This document shows, piece after piece, positions 22,061 through 33,480 of a DNA stretch of 64,000 nt (positions are counted from its first letter, which is position 1; each line of letters begins with the position of its first letter). The stretch is taken from positions 310,001 to 374,000 of the forward strand of contig NW_024881790.1 in assembly GCF_019059575.1 (NCBI RefSeq), written 5' to 3'. The DNA comes from Amphibalanus amphitrite. Lineage: Eukaryota > Arthropoda > Thecostraca > Balanomorpha > Balanidae. The notes beneath the pieces are model-generated. The model saw only the letters and a list, made by a program, of their open reading frames with translations, did no database searches and was not told where the DNA came from. A program made the position numbers and the translations under genes.

Positions 22061-24880
22061 TTGAATTAGTTACTCTAGTGTTCACTGTTCAAGTTCATAA
22101 AGTACAAGTCTCAGCAAACCTAATTCTATTCATATACACCGTATATCTATTTCATTATACATTGCTGTACAACTGTTTTTAGAATAATATTAGTCTTAAA
22201 CTGTTAACAAGTGAAAATGCCTTTTGTGTTCAGTTAGGCCTGTTGAGACCATTGCAGAAATGCAGACCATTGTGGAGCTGGAAGGAAGATAGGGAATTAG
22301 CTGCTGTGCTCCAGTGGCAGTGCTTCTGGCTACAGGTCAGGACATCCACACTTACAAAAAGGGCCTGAGTTGGATCTTGGACCCCTGTCAGTGTGGTCTC
22401 CCTCTTGATGTAATTGGCTGAGGAGAATCAAAGTGATGTTAGGAGTTAGGACTGCAACTTATCACAGTTATGAGCAGGCTTTGGGTTAGGTTAGGTTTGG
22501 TTTGGTTAAGTTACAAATTAAAATTAACGGCACTAGTAGAGCAGATGTCAAATGAAGGCGCTTATGCTTACCAAGTAGATAAATAGACAAAGAGAGCAGG
22601 ATGCTCATAGGAAGGGTTTCCAACCAAGGAGAGGCACAGCTGTAGGTTTGTAGGTTGTAGGGTTTTAGGTTGTATGCTGACTTGTAGGTTAGATTATGTC
22701 AGGTAAGGTTTGGTTTGGTGTTAAAAAGAAGCATCTCTGGAAGCAAGAAGCATAAGAGCACTTCTCCTCAGTTGTAAAACCTCTGTGTAACATCTGCTCT
22801 ACTAATACCCAAATATCTTGGTCACCAGTGACAAATTCCAATCTCAAATGAGCTGGCCAGTTCACAATTTGTAGGATCATGTTTTGTCTGTCAGTCAACA
22901 AAAAATATTGTGGTTATGAGCAGTTCTTCGATGATTGTGGAGGGTTCAAATGTGGACATGTCGGAAATATAGTCTAAATATTGATCATCACTCCTTATAT
23001 GGTCATCACTCAGCCCATTTGGGTGACGTCATATTCTTATATTAGATTAATCTTATTTTAGATTACCTCCCTGCAGCTTGCCCGACTGATACCTATATGC
23101 TGACGGTGACCCCAGCTTTACCGTTACCCAGATTTCCAGCTTAATTGACAATGACTGGTACAGAATTGTCAAACTCAATGATGCATTTTGCTAGCCCTTT
23201 CGCCAAGAATTGTAGTCTGTTTCATTGTCATACTCACGTCTCCCCATCAGCATGACATTGCTTGGCGTACTCCATACAGCCTCGGCAAATGAACCCTTTC
23301 AACCTCTTTGTTTTGCAAAAATGCCCAACACGTGCATCATCCATTTGGGCACAGACTTACTTCCTTAAATGGAAATCAAGGCTTCATACAAGCCAGGGGA
23401 GGCGAAGTTTGCCATCCTGTGTTGCCGATGATTCGGGCATGAGCACTGTCTTGGTCTTGGTCAGTGGTCTTCCTGGTGGCATTGTAGCCTATGAAAATAT
23501 CTATAAAAAAAACACCAAAGAATACTGACACCAGGCCAATCCAATACTCCACAAATCTCCGATGCTCCACGCTCCACAAAATATATCCACAACTCCAAGA
23601 CCCAGGCAGAAGTGAGAGAACCAAAATCAAATTTGAATTGAAATGTGCCTAATAAACAAATATACACAACACAGAAAGGTCGAAAACCAGGGATGTTCTC
23701 TATCATCACATGGAACACCGTGGCAGCCAATTGAATGCAAAAACGTGCGTCTGCTAGCGTCAGAACTATATTAGCAGCATTTGCAGTACACGAAACCGTG
23801 AGCAGCTGTGGGTGTAAAATCGTGGTCAGCAGTTTTTAACATCGAATTTCGTAATGTTCCCCCATTAGTCATGTTTTGAAACTTATAACATCAGATAGAA
23901 AATTAAATTCTGTTACATATAGTACCCTCAATAGATGCCGACTCGGTCTTATTTTTTAGTAATATGCCACTAACTGTTACAGTGTGACCTCAAACAGCAA
24001 GGAGGCTGATACATTATAGACCAAAAATATGTAACTTATAGCACCGAAACTGCAATAAAACATGCATACTTGGGAAGAAAATAAAATTTTCATTTTGATT
24101 AAGACCTTTTGCGAATCCATCACCACCATGTTTACCGAGCATCTATGTTTTTTGTTCGGAGTTGATTGGTACCCAAAATGCCAACTTTCGGATTCGGAAG
24201 CAAAATTGACAATGTTCCCCCATTAGATGAGCTTTGATACTTTGACACCTTATAATGTCAGCATTTCTGCATATTTTGGTGAACGTTTCAGACGCCGACT
24301 CGGTCTTGTTTTTGAAAACCATTACATCCAGTGAAACAGTGTGACCAAGATCACCAAAAGTGGTTTTACATTCAACATCGATTTATTCTAGTTTTGAGCA
24401 TGAACAAATGAAATAACACATAAAATCGGAAAGATAATTCAATTTTGATATTGTTCAATCATGATTTACAACCTATACAACTGATTTTATTCGAGAATTT
24501 GTGGTAAAACGTTGGCTGGTCAGGTGGGCCCGCCATTTGCTGAGCTTGGTGGTTTCGAAATTGAATGAAACAGTATTGGCATTTGATAATACTTTTTTAC
24601 TATTAATTTTAATTTTTCAGGATAAAAATATGATTTCATCAATAACAAACTCCTACAACCAAAGATATATTATTTTCGAAATGGCGTGGTCGGTCAAAAA
24701 ATTATCTTCGCAAATACTTTACAGAGTTACGCTAGTCTTGCCCTGTGCACGTTTATTGCCAATTTATATATAAATAATAAAACACATAAAGATACGTGGC
24801 CTAGTTTCTTTTTTTGGACTGAGAAGGCCAGCTGAAAAAAGTGGTTAAAATACCTTAGTGTTGTGGCGGCAAACCGGTTT
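22061..24880. other. 2.8 kb interval without recognised genes
   Basis: A+T-richer than its surroundings. 22480-22720 is rich in TAGGTT/GGTTTGG words. On the minus strand 22689-22891 a frame reads MILQIVNWPAHLRLEFVTGD and continues about 50 residues, preceded by an acceptor-like TTTTTTGTTGACTGACAG. It is exon-like, but I cannot identify it. A strong donor-like AAGGAAGTAAGT lies on the minus strand near 23365. 23850-24480 has two diverged copies of a block containing GCCGACTCGGTCTT. This is the most likely place for a host exon, but the evidence is weak. Confidence 0.4.
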
Positions 24881-24900
24881 TACCTAGTTCTCTATATACC

Positions 24901-25245
24901 GTGGAGAGCCCTTCCAGTGACCGTGCAGACGCAAAAAGTGGGTCAACAATTTCGGGTACAGGACCAACTTCTGGGGTGGTAGCTGCCAACTTTGCGCGCG
25001 ATGTCTCGCCGACGGCAGCCTTCTTGATAGAAGGCATCCATCCAGTAGCCTCTGACGAACAAGTTTGGAACCTGGTCCGGCCGCTGGTCGGACACCTCTA
25101 CCAATGTCGGGAGGCGCAGACTGGGAGGATGCATGAAGACGCCAAAGCTTACCATATAGTGGTGAATGCTGCAGATGCCACTGCCGTACTCAACCCTGCC
25201 AACTGGCCGTCTGGCCTACGCACAGTGGCCCTTTTTCCGAATTAG
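24901..25245 (+). pseudogene. Non-LTR ORF1 C-terminal fragment
   Basis: A 114-codon frame contains FLIEGIHPVASDEQVWNLV, then a basic segment, then AYHIVVNAADATAVLNPANW and ending VALF. This arrangement (a strand near the start, an FRV-like strand, then LNP..WP) resembles the RRM-like domain at the end of ORF1 proteins of CR1/Jockey-group retrotransposons. An in-frame stop lies just upstream and no ORF2 follows. 54 bp downstream a TTAA-family element begins. Assignment is from pattern memory, not alignment. Confidence 0.45.
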
Positions 25246-25298
25246 CACGCATAAATTCAAAATATTTTTTCTCTTCTTTTGAGTAAAAAGCAGTCTAA

Positions 25299-26221
25299 CC
25301 CGGCAGTTGCTGGGGTATTTCGCCACCCACCGTTTGCTGGGGGGGGGGGGGCGTTAAACGCCCCCAGCCGATAACTCGAGAACCAATAGGCGCAGTGAAA
25401 CGCACGAGGCGGCAAACGAAAGAACGCGACGAGACGCTTCAGATGAGTACTTTAAAGTTGAATTTTGAGGTCGCAGGTGGGGTCAAGGTCAGGTCGAACA
25501 CCTGAAATCGGGCTTTCAGTAGCATGGACTTCAGGACTTCGCAATTGGCGCCTCTCGTCATAAACTCTGTCAAAACGGTGCACAATCCATCATATAAGGC
25601 CTACAAGAGTGTCAGCTCCATGTAGAGGTCAGAGAGTCAAGCATAGGTCAGGGTCAAGGTCAGGTCAACCGGGTAGGCAAATATCTCCGAAAATCAAAAC
25701 TGATATTCGCAGCCTGTGACACATGTTTTATGGGTAATTTGGGGCGTAGAACACGATGGTGACATTCATTTTATCATATGTGTACGTGTTTGGCTCAAAA
25801 AGTTAAATTTAAAAAATGCATGTATCATGGTGGTGAAGTAGTCACGAGAAATTGCCGAGATTCAGTTCAAGATTTTGGAAAATGCGGAACGATAATCAAT
25901 TCGAAGATAGCCAATTGATTGTTCATGGTATTGGCAGTCTAATGGCGTTAACGACATGTCTGTATGTCTATTCTGTGATTTTATATGATTTTTTGAACAT
26001 ATGCCGTTTTTGGTCGAAAACTCAGAAATCATGACGTCACTTAAATCTCGATATCTCAAAAATTTTCCGATCGATTTTTTTGAAACTTTGTCACAATAAA
26101 CTTCAATCAATTCTCTACAGGTACCCGAAATTTGGCGCGCCTGCGGCGCGCCGTTTTTATGCTATGGCCCGGCGAAAAAAGTGGGGGCGTTTAACGCCCC
26201 CCCCCCCCAGCAACTCGCGGG
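25299..26221 (+). mobile_element. TTAA-family element (subfamily B, 923 bp) with CTAA duplication
   Basis: The left end is double (CCCGGCAGTTGCTGGGG, with TTGCTGGGG repeated 27 bp on). The right end is single (inward CCCGCGAGTTGCTGGGG). CTAA flanks both sides (25295-25298 and 26222-26225). Hairpins with TTAA at the centre (GGGCGTTAAACGCCC and GGGCGTTTAACGCCC) lie inside each end. The interior carries two TCAAGGTCA sites and further AGGTCA words, and matches the copies at 17572 (inverted) and 46969. Non-coding. Confidence 0.9.
25483..25491 (+). promoter_or_regulatory. TCAAGGTCA word (FTZ-F1/ERR-type half-site), site 1
   Basis: Matches the extended monomer half-site known for NR5A (FTZ-F1/SF-1) and ERR nuclear receptors, followed immediately by another GGTC. 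A second exact copy is at 25654-25662 followed by GGTCA. Equivalent positions recur in the sister elements at 46969-47889 and 52646-53506. Whether any receptor binds is unknown. Confidence 0.35.
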
Positions 26222-26225
26222 CTAA

Positions 26226-26914
26226 TCGTGTGCAAAACATTCCAAACTATCCGATGGTGCCATTTTTACCTCCTAAAAAATAATGATCTTTGGTAAAACT
26301 GACCGCAAAATCGAAGTTTGTCGAGAGGCGCACGGACACCATCGGCGGACCCTAAAAAGTAGGGTGAGATGAACATCGATTTGTAAGGCTTTCGGTGAGA
26401 AAATATTAAAAATTAGTGGCATGGCTGTGAAGCTGAGTTTACGTAGAAGCCCTAGAAACCACAATTTTCATTGTTTAAACTTAAATAGACCACTTTTGCC
26501 GAATATTGTGGACACAATAACAGGACAATTATTAACTGGAGATGGCGGCATACATATGAAGCTTTATGTTAAGTAGCACACTCTGGAACATGTCGTATTA
26601 TACATCGTTCGAATCGCCGATCTCTTCTGATCACGCCCACCAAAGGGCATCGCGCCATTTTGCGCCATTTTGCTTCTACGGTGGATAACGTGAGCCAGTT
26701 CAGTCCGCGAGCGGCTGTGGCTCCTGTTCGATACGACTAAGCTCATTGACCTGGCTCGAAGCTGGTGTCACCTGGTGTGCGCCTAAATGTGGCTTGACTT
26801 TTGCCATAAGATGTGCTAATTGAAATGTCATGTAGGCATAACGCTGTGCTCAAGAAAAACTGTCCGATTTCTTGTCGCGTTTGATGTCCAGGCCGCACAA
26901 GTCCCGTGGTCGGC
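26226..26914. other. Unassigned spacer between TTAA-family elements
   Basis: No terminal repeats, coding motifs or RNA genes recognised. A short GCGCCATTTTGC duplication occurs near 26650. Confidence 0.5.
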
Positions 26915-26918
26915 TTAA

Positions 26919-27901
26919 CCCGCGCACCGACGGGGGGGGGGCGGATATCCGCCCCCCCTGAGGTTTTTCGCGGATAGCGGGTAAACTACGCGCCGCGAAA
27001 TTTGGTACGACTATTCTCTCATCAATTTTACACATGGTGTGCAAGTTTGAACCTCCTAACTTTTAAGGTCAGGTCACCAGGTCACTTTGAATGACCCAAC
27101 CTCAAGTCACTTTTTTGCAACTTTGTCACCGTGCCAGAGCTACAATAGATGTCGGAGGCCTTTGAAGTCGCAGGATGTTATTAAGTCATTACTGTAGCTA
27201 CAATTTGTTTATCTTGGAATTTTTATATCGGTGACCTAAGGTCAGGTCAATTTCGCGACCTCCCCATTATAAGTCAATGGGGAAAAATCAACTCCCTGTT
27301 TTTACCACTAAAACGGGTCGGAATGGCCCCATATACCATACATGACTTCATATATGATCAACCTTCACTACCTTGAGGTCTGTTTTGCTGTTGGGCAGCT
27401 GTAAGGTCATGTGACGTCATCAAAGGTCACCAAAGGTTTTTTTGCCAATAACTCCGTACAGGAACAAGATACAGCCGCGCGGATGGTCTCATTGTGTTCA
27501 GCTCGTCAAGACGCATCGATTGATATACATGATGACCTCGAGGTCACGTGACCTGAGGTCAACCTTTGACCTTGACCTTTCGAGGTCAAAATATATATCA
27601 TTCGATGCGGATTGACGAGAGGATCACGATGGTGCCCTTAGTTTGTTCCTATCTTGACTAATTCGAAAGTTATTCGAGAAAAACTCTCACCATATCTAGC
27701 GCCGCCATTTTGAATTTTTCGACCCCTGTGACGTCATTTTTGACCTGACGCAAAAATTGTAGACCTTGTCCGTGCGTATCCGATGCCGTTTACCGCTTGT
27801 CGTTATCTTGCTTCGTTCTCGAGATCTCAGGGGGGGGGGGGGGGCGGTCATCCACCCCCCCGTCGGTGCGAAGTTGGCGCAGACCCCCGTCGGTGCGCGG
27901 G
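26919..27901 (-). mobile_element. TTAA-family element (subfamily A, 983 bp)
   Basis: TTAA flanks it at 26915-26918 and 27902-27905. The left end is single (CCCGCGCACCGACGGGG). The right end is double, with ACCGACGGGGG repeated at a 27 bp offset. The left hairpin is GGGGCGGATATCCGCCCC; the right one is degenerate (GGGGCGGTCATCCACCCC). It is the same element as 60968-61960 in opposite orientation. The interior has AGGTCACGTGACCT at 27541 and many AGGTCA words. No coding potential. Confidence 0.9.
27541..27554. promoter_or_regulatory. AGGTCACGTGACCT palindrome
   Basis: Two AGGTCA half-sites inverted around CG, creating an overlapping CACGTG E-box. The same 14-mer is at 61321-61334 in the sister copy, and a one-base variant forms the exact centre of the 38.8-43.1 kb palindrome (AGGTCACGTGATCT at 42287-42300). 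A binding role is inferred only from the word. Confidence 0.3.
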
Positions 27902-27905
27902 TTAA

Positions 27906-29627
27906 CCCTAGAACGCCTAGGGGGGGGGGGGTTGTATCAACCCCCCCCTGAGGTTTTTTCGAAGTGCACGCTAAACGGCTTGTCGTAGCGGGCTGAAATT
28001 TTCAATACCCTCTGGGGCAACCTTTGCGCATCTTTTGCCGAAAAAAATTGATCGGGTCATTTCAGGTCACGGAGTTATGACGTCATAAGAGGTACAGCCT
28101 CCGGCCGACAGTTACCAAACGTGTGCGCCGAATCCCTAGGTTTTCTGCCGGTGATACCCACATTGTTTGATGGATCATGATGAAACTTCCCATGCATGTT
28201 GGGGCAAGCATTGGCTATCGTGTGGTGCAAGAAAATTGACCGGGTCAGGTCAGGTCACGGAGCTATGACGTCACAAGAGGAACAGCGTCCGGTACTATTT
28301 TTGAAAAGCGCCCGAACCACTATTTTGCTAATTCTTGTCACCTCAATGGGAATATGCAGCAATATTAGCTTCTATAGGGAGCAAATGGACCTCCCAAATC
28401 CAAAAAATACAATCAGATTTCAAAAATTTAAATTTTGATTTTTCGAATTTATGCCGCCGACTGTGACCTTCCGGCGCTCCCAACGCGCCATTTTTAGAGC
28501 TAGGGAAACGAAATACATACCAAACGATAGAGCGTACCGGGACGGCCCGGACCACTTCTGCGCCTGCCATCTATCGGGCAGTTCTTGGAACTACAGCGGG
28601 CGCCGGCCGGCCGGGCCGCGCGGCGCCGTTACGGGGCTATGGAGGCGAATGAAGTGGTGTAAAACCAGACGAATTTTACGCTTGTAAAGCAAAAAACTAA
28701 AAATGTACACTCACCACGGTGTTCAGGAAAGTACTGGGAACAATATGGATATAATTTAAAGCTAGTACGATGCGAACTGTTGGTTCCCTAGAGCAGTATT
28801 TAGGTACATACTTGTCGGAGATAGGACTTTAACATTACCGGGGCTTCCAAACTGCGCTCGCAAAGTACTTGATTGTAAATATTTGCATTTAGAGGCAAAA
28901 ATCTAAAAATGTACAGTCAGAGCGTTGTTCCCAATACTTCTAGGTACATAATGAGCATAAATTCAGCTTGAAGTGTCATCACACATTGGTTCCCAGTCCA
29001 GTTTAAAGCGACACTTTGTGCCGCAGAGCCTATCTCTTCCAGTGGATGGCGGCTGGCTGGCGGTTGTAGTGGTGGACAAGACAATTCTTGAGTGAAATGA
29101 AATCGTTTTCTTTCATAGAAGAATTTTGAAGAACTCGTAATAATTGACAAATGACCATTAATTACAGTGTATAATTTAAAGTTCATGGCAAATGACAAAC
29201 TTTTAAACAATGATTGTGAACCCCAGTACCGCTGCGCGAGTAAGCAAGTACTCGACGCACGGTCTGCCCGTCACTTCTGAAAATGGTCCGCGGCCGGCCG
29301 GCCGCGACCCGACACGGAATTGATCAAGGAACACGATAGTGAAGGTTTCAAGTCGATATCTCCCACCGTTTTGCCGCAATCGCCGCGGAAAGTTGAAAAA
29401 GTTCGATTTTTTTTCGGAAATTTTGACCTTTGACCGGTCATAAGTAGGTCAAATGTTGACCTAGGACCAAAAAATATACCACCAATCGCGAGATCTCGTT
29501 GAGAGCAATCCGGTGGTTTTTTCCGCTAAGCTCTACGACCTTCCGTTTCGAAACGCCAGGGGGGGTCGTAACAACCCCCCCCCCCCTGGTCGTTCGTGTT
29601 ATGAGAAATGGGCTGGTCGTGCGAGGG
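27906..29627 (-). mobile_element. TTAA-family element (subfamily F, 1722 bp)
   Basis: Flanked by TTAA at 27902-27905 (shared with the neighbouring subfamily A element) and 29628-29631. The left end is single: CCCTAGAACGCCTAGGGG. The right end is double, read inward CCCTCGCACGACCAG with ACGACCAG repeated at 27 bp. The left hairpin is GGGGTTGTATCAACCCC; the right is GGGGTCGTAACAACCCC. The two ends are more different from each other than in other subfamilies. The interior has diverged duplicated blocks (GGTCATTTCAGGTCACGGAG near 28050 and a variant near 28240) and no recognisable gene. Confidence 0.8.
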
Positions 29628-29938
29628 TTAAGATCTAACGTCAAAAGCGCCTATGTGTTTGTATTGTTCGCGTCGCGCTGACCTTAAAGCTGGCAACAGC
29701 TGTAGATGCGGTCACGTGACGCCCTGGGGCGTCCTGGCGGTCAGTGCAGCGTGGTCGGCTGGCGGGCTCGCCACACTTGCGTTCGGAGCGACCTGGGCCG
29801 GCGGGCGAGCCGTGCGAACGTGCGCCAAATCTTGGGCCGAGCGGCCTGCCGCTGTTGGGCCGAATCTCCTTGGGCAGTTCATTTCTTTTCTTCTCTTTGC
29901 ATTGGCAGGGAATACGTCCTTGATCATGTGGTGATGTC

Positions 29939-30388
29939 TTGCACCACTTTCAGGTAATGTGGGAATTAATGTGTGCTAATTCTGAAAAAGGGCCACTGTG
30001 CTACGGGTCAGCGCCCTGCCGGGTCGCCTCACGCAGCCGTTTTAGCCCATCTGGTCCGGCCCACAGCTCTGATGCTGGGGAAACTGCACACGTGGAGCTG
30101 CTGACTACTGGGCCAGACTTGTCGCCGCCTAACTCAGACACCACGAGCCCCATTGGAGGGCGCGGCGATGGAGGTGAGCATGTGCATGTGGGCTTGCGCT
30201 GGACGGCACATAATATGAACTCTGGAGCCAAACTGGAGCGCACTCTGTCCTTGGGGTCGTACAACTGTGAGGGATTTATGTCAGCTGTCCCGTTTGTCGT
30301 TAAGCTGGTTAGTGATTGTGACGTGCTGTTCCTGGCAGAGACTTGGATTTCTGCTTCTGAGCAGAACACTAACACTTCTTCTGCATGA
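29939..30388 (+). pseudogene. Retrotransposon ORF2, endonuclease N-terminal part
   Basis: The frame includes LSLGSYNCEGF and DCDVLFLAETWI. The N-x-x-G and LAETW (catalytic glutamate) blocks are the first conserved motifs of apurinic-type endonucleases. It stops where a 1.9 kb element enters, within the duplicated CTGCATGA (30381-30388). Continuation on the other side needs a one-base shift, so a frameshift predates or accompanies decay. The upstream ~80 residues are not recognised. Confidence 0.75.
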
Positions 30389-32308
30389 GAGGGTTGTATA
30401 CCAATCAAGTCGATTGAATTGATTGATTTGTTTCAACGCGTATTTTGAGTTGATTGGATTGAGTCGATTGACTTTTCGAGATGACTGGTTGACTGACTCG
30501 TTTGACTTTAGCGACTGGTTGACTGATTTGATTCCAGAAAATTAGAGTGACTCGTATGATTGAGTCGATTGAATGGAAAGTTCAAATAAGTTTTAGTTGA
30601 CGAAAAATAATGACACCAATTGATGACATCAAAGATCACAAAACTACACTGAAAACTGCTTGTAATCACAACTGCAATATGGGGTAGATGGCCAAATAAA
30701 GAACAGGGCCTAAACATGAACAGCCAACTTTGACTTTCAACTGCAATAACTGCTCCAATCCTGGTGATAGAACCTGGCGATGCACCTACCTACCTTTCTG
30801 CACTCAGCAGGAAACGTTTTTTCCTGATAAAGTGATAAAGTGCAATGATAAAGTGCAAGGCCCTATAAACTAATAAGGTGTGAATTGTGATTAATTAATA
30901 ATTCACATCTCCACATCTCCTCAGAAACAACCCACTGAACTCTATAAATATCTGAAACCCCTACAACACTGAACTCCCACTCCCTACCCAACAATAACTG
31001 AAACAAAAGCGCCGTTTTCGTCTCGCTAATTACGTTTACGTTCCCTAATAGCTAATTTGCTGCATTGTTTAATTTGCAGCAGAACGTTTGTTGATCCTTT
31101 TCTCCTGAGAGCCTAAGCATAACATATTTAATATACCTATTTCATTTTACCGAATATTATTAAGTGGTTTTATTTCAATTGAAATAATAATTAAACCAAA
31201 ATTGGTGTTGTACAACCGATTTATTTTATGATGATCTACCATACTACATGATAATCCATGACGTCATCTTACCAAAAAATCCAAAGACATAGTATAAGGA
31301 TTTATAAAAGCTTAGCATACTCATTGGCAAAACCAAAAATTATTTATATACACTCAACGCCTATACACTGTGGGCAAAACGTTTTCTTTGTTTCGCAGTG
31401 GCGGAATGCTGTTAGGAGGAGAATGTAGTGACTAGTGAGGTGGTCCATTATCTTGCAATTTATCAACTTTATTTCATAAATGTACCAGATTTATCACAGG
31501 CTATAATTATATTAATAAGGAAAGGAAGGAATGATTGACCTACCTCACAGGTACCTATCTACCTTCGTTGGTACTGTTGGTAGCCAGTGACACATACCTA
31601 TAGGCAGGTAAGTAGGTACCTACCTGCTTTCCTGCTGTCTTCATAAAGCATACCTAATGAAGTTGTCAAATTTGTAGCACATTTTCAACACTTTCATATG
31701 GTGTCAGTGTGGTATGAAACCTAGCTAGGTTCATTATGTTCAGGATTCATTTCAGAAGAGCTCCGCATAACTCACCTTAGAAACAGACAGGGGCTTTACA
31801 TGGGGTAGATAGCCTGGTGACTTAGCTGGAATATGGCCAAAATTAAATTGACAACTTTTAGGTGAAAGGTGGTGATTTGAGTTAAGGGGCGAGTCAACTA
31901 CTGGGTTATTTTGCACCCATTAAATGAAACTTCTGCTCCAATTCTACCCATTGAACCTCAATATCATATCCACCTGTCCATCAGTAGGTATCCTTCCTTA
32001 TTACATAGAAACTTTGAATGGCATGGCAATTTATAATTTTAAATGACAATATTTTTTATGTTTCTTCTGTAGGTAGGTAGGTAGGTAGGTACAACAGACT
32101 GCTATGGACACTTTTCCAAGTTGGTGGGGCAAAAAACCTAATGTATGTCTTGGTTTGAGTCGTTTGATTGAGTTGATTGATTCCTTTCATTGTCGCGTTT
32201 GAGTCGATTGAATCAATTCCCGAAAACTGCTCTGACTTGATTGATTTGATTGGTTTCCCAAATTTGTCGTGATTGAATTGATTGCTATTGATTGAGTCGT
32301 ATACAACC
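30389..32308. mobile_element. hAT-like element, 1920 bp, TSD CTGCATGA
   Basis: The termini GAGGGTTGTATAC and GTATACAACC are inverted, with a GA offset at the left. CTGCATGA is duplicated at 30381-30388 and 32309-32316. Both subterminal regions are packed with GATTGA/TCAATC words (30400-30570 and 32155-32295). The middle is A+T-rich with only short frames, plus a (GTAG)n tract near 32070-32090. Non-autonomous. Confidence 0.8.
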
Positions 32309-32342
32309 CTGCATGACGATGTGAATGATTTGTTTTGCACCC

Positions 32343-32880
32343 CAGGCCCATGTCACTCCACTTTTGATGACATCATATGGGGGCCTCAGGACAATAATGG
32401 CGCGGCGCGCCACAATCGCTTCAAAGCTACTTGTCAACAGCTGCCATTTTTGAAAATATTACTTTGAAATAAAGTTCCAAGTAATAAAAATATTGTAATA
32501 AAGTTGTTGTATAAATCGATACCATATCTAAAAACATACTAAAAAATGATTTATTCATAGTAAAAATATAAGCTCGATGCATTTTTACGTTGCTTTCCTT
32601 CAACTGCAGAGGGTTTTTAAATCGTCTATATCTTCAAAACCGGCCATTTCTTAGCATATTGCTGCTCTTTTTTATCGCTAGAAAATTAGTTTGACTTTCC
32701 TATGGCATCAATGGTTGAGCGATATGTGTAGAGTGTCACCAACAATCTTCAAATGAAGTTAGTCATTTTTACGTTGTGAGGGAATGGAGTACCCCTATCG
32801 AGCATCAGGGGTGACGTCACTCAGGATCTGTCTCTGATTGGTCGGCGGGAGAGTGACTGTACCTTCTATAGATGGCCTTG
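32343..32880 (+). mobile_element. hAT-like MITE copy B (compact, 538 bp), TSD TTGCACCC
   Basis: Begins CAGGCCCATGTCACTCC and ends TATAGATGGCCTTG. TTGCACCC is duplicated at 32335-32342 and 32881-32888. It is the uninterrupted version of the copy at 10347-16526 (opposite orientation) and shows where that copy was split. The retrotransposon frame continues across it (FCT... then ...QSFAMELPP). Non-coding. Confidence 0.85.
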
Positions 32881-32888
32881 TTGCACCC

Positions 32889-33480
32889 AGTCATTCGCAA
32901 TGGAGCTCCCTCCCGGTGTTGGCGCTGGCAGGCGACGTGGTGGGGTGGCGCTGATTTGCAAAAGGCAAAACGGACTAACTTTTCGTGAAATTTCATGTAA
33001 TGATGCCCGTCTATGCGGTACTGTAATAGGCTGCGGGAACACCCCTATTCTCGCTGTGTTCGGCTGTTATATGCCTTTCTGGGATGGTTCGTCCCAAGCT
33101 ATGGACGAATATGCTGACGTCATTGGTAAGCTGGATACCCTGATTGCAGCCCACCATAGCTCTGCTCCCATAGCCCTGATTGGGGATTTTAATTGTGCGC
33201 TGCCTAGAATGTCTGCGGCCTGTAGACCTGTGAACTGGGCCTGTTTAAAGGGGTTCTCGCCACTGAGCCGCCTTATGCAGGATCTGCTTATGACAATGAG
33301 TTAACAGTCGCTGAGTTCTGCTTTCCCAAAGACATTTCGTACACATACGAACGAGGCCATTCCTGCACTCATATTGATCACATAGCCATATCACAGTCCC
33401 TAAAGACTAATTTGCGCGGTTGCCGGATAATCCCTCCTTCGTTTGAGAACCTAAGCCCTCACCTACCCATAATCGCTAAT
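32889..33480 (+). pseudogene. Retrotransposon ORF2, endonuclease middle and C-terminal part
   Basis: Contains GRRRGGVALICKR, then PIALIGDFNCALP (the GDFN motif), and after a frameshift near 33295, YTYERGHSCTHIDHIAIS and NLSPHLPI, matching the S-D-H-x-P block with H retained and D replaced. These are the last conserved endonuclease motifs in the right order and spacing. The frameshift makes the copy non-functional. Confidence 0.8.
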
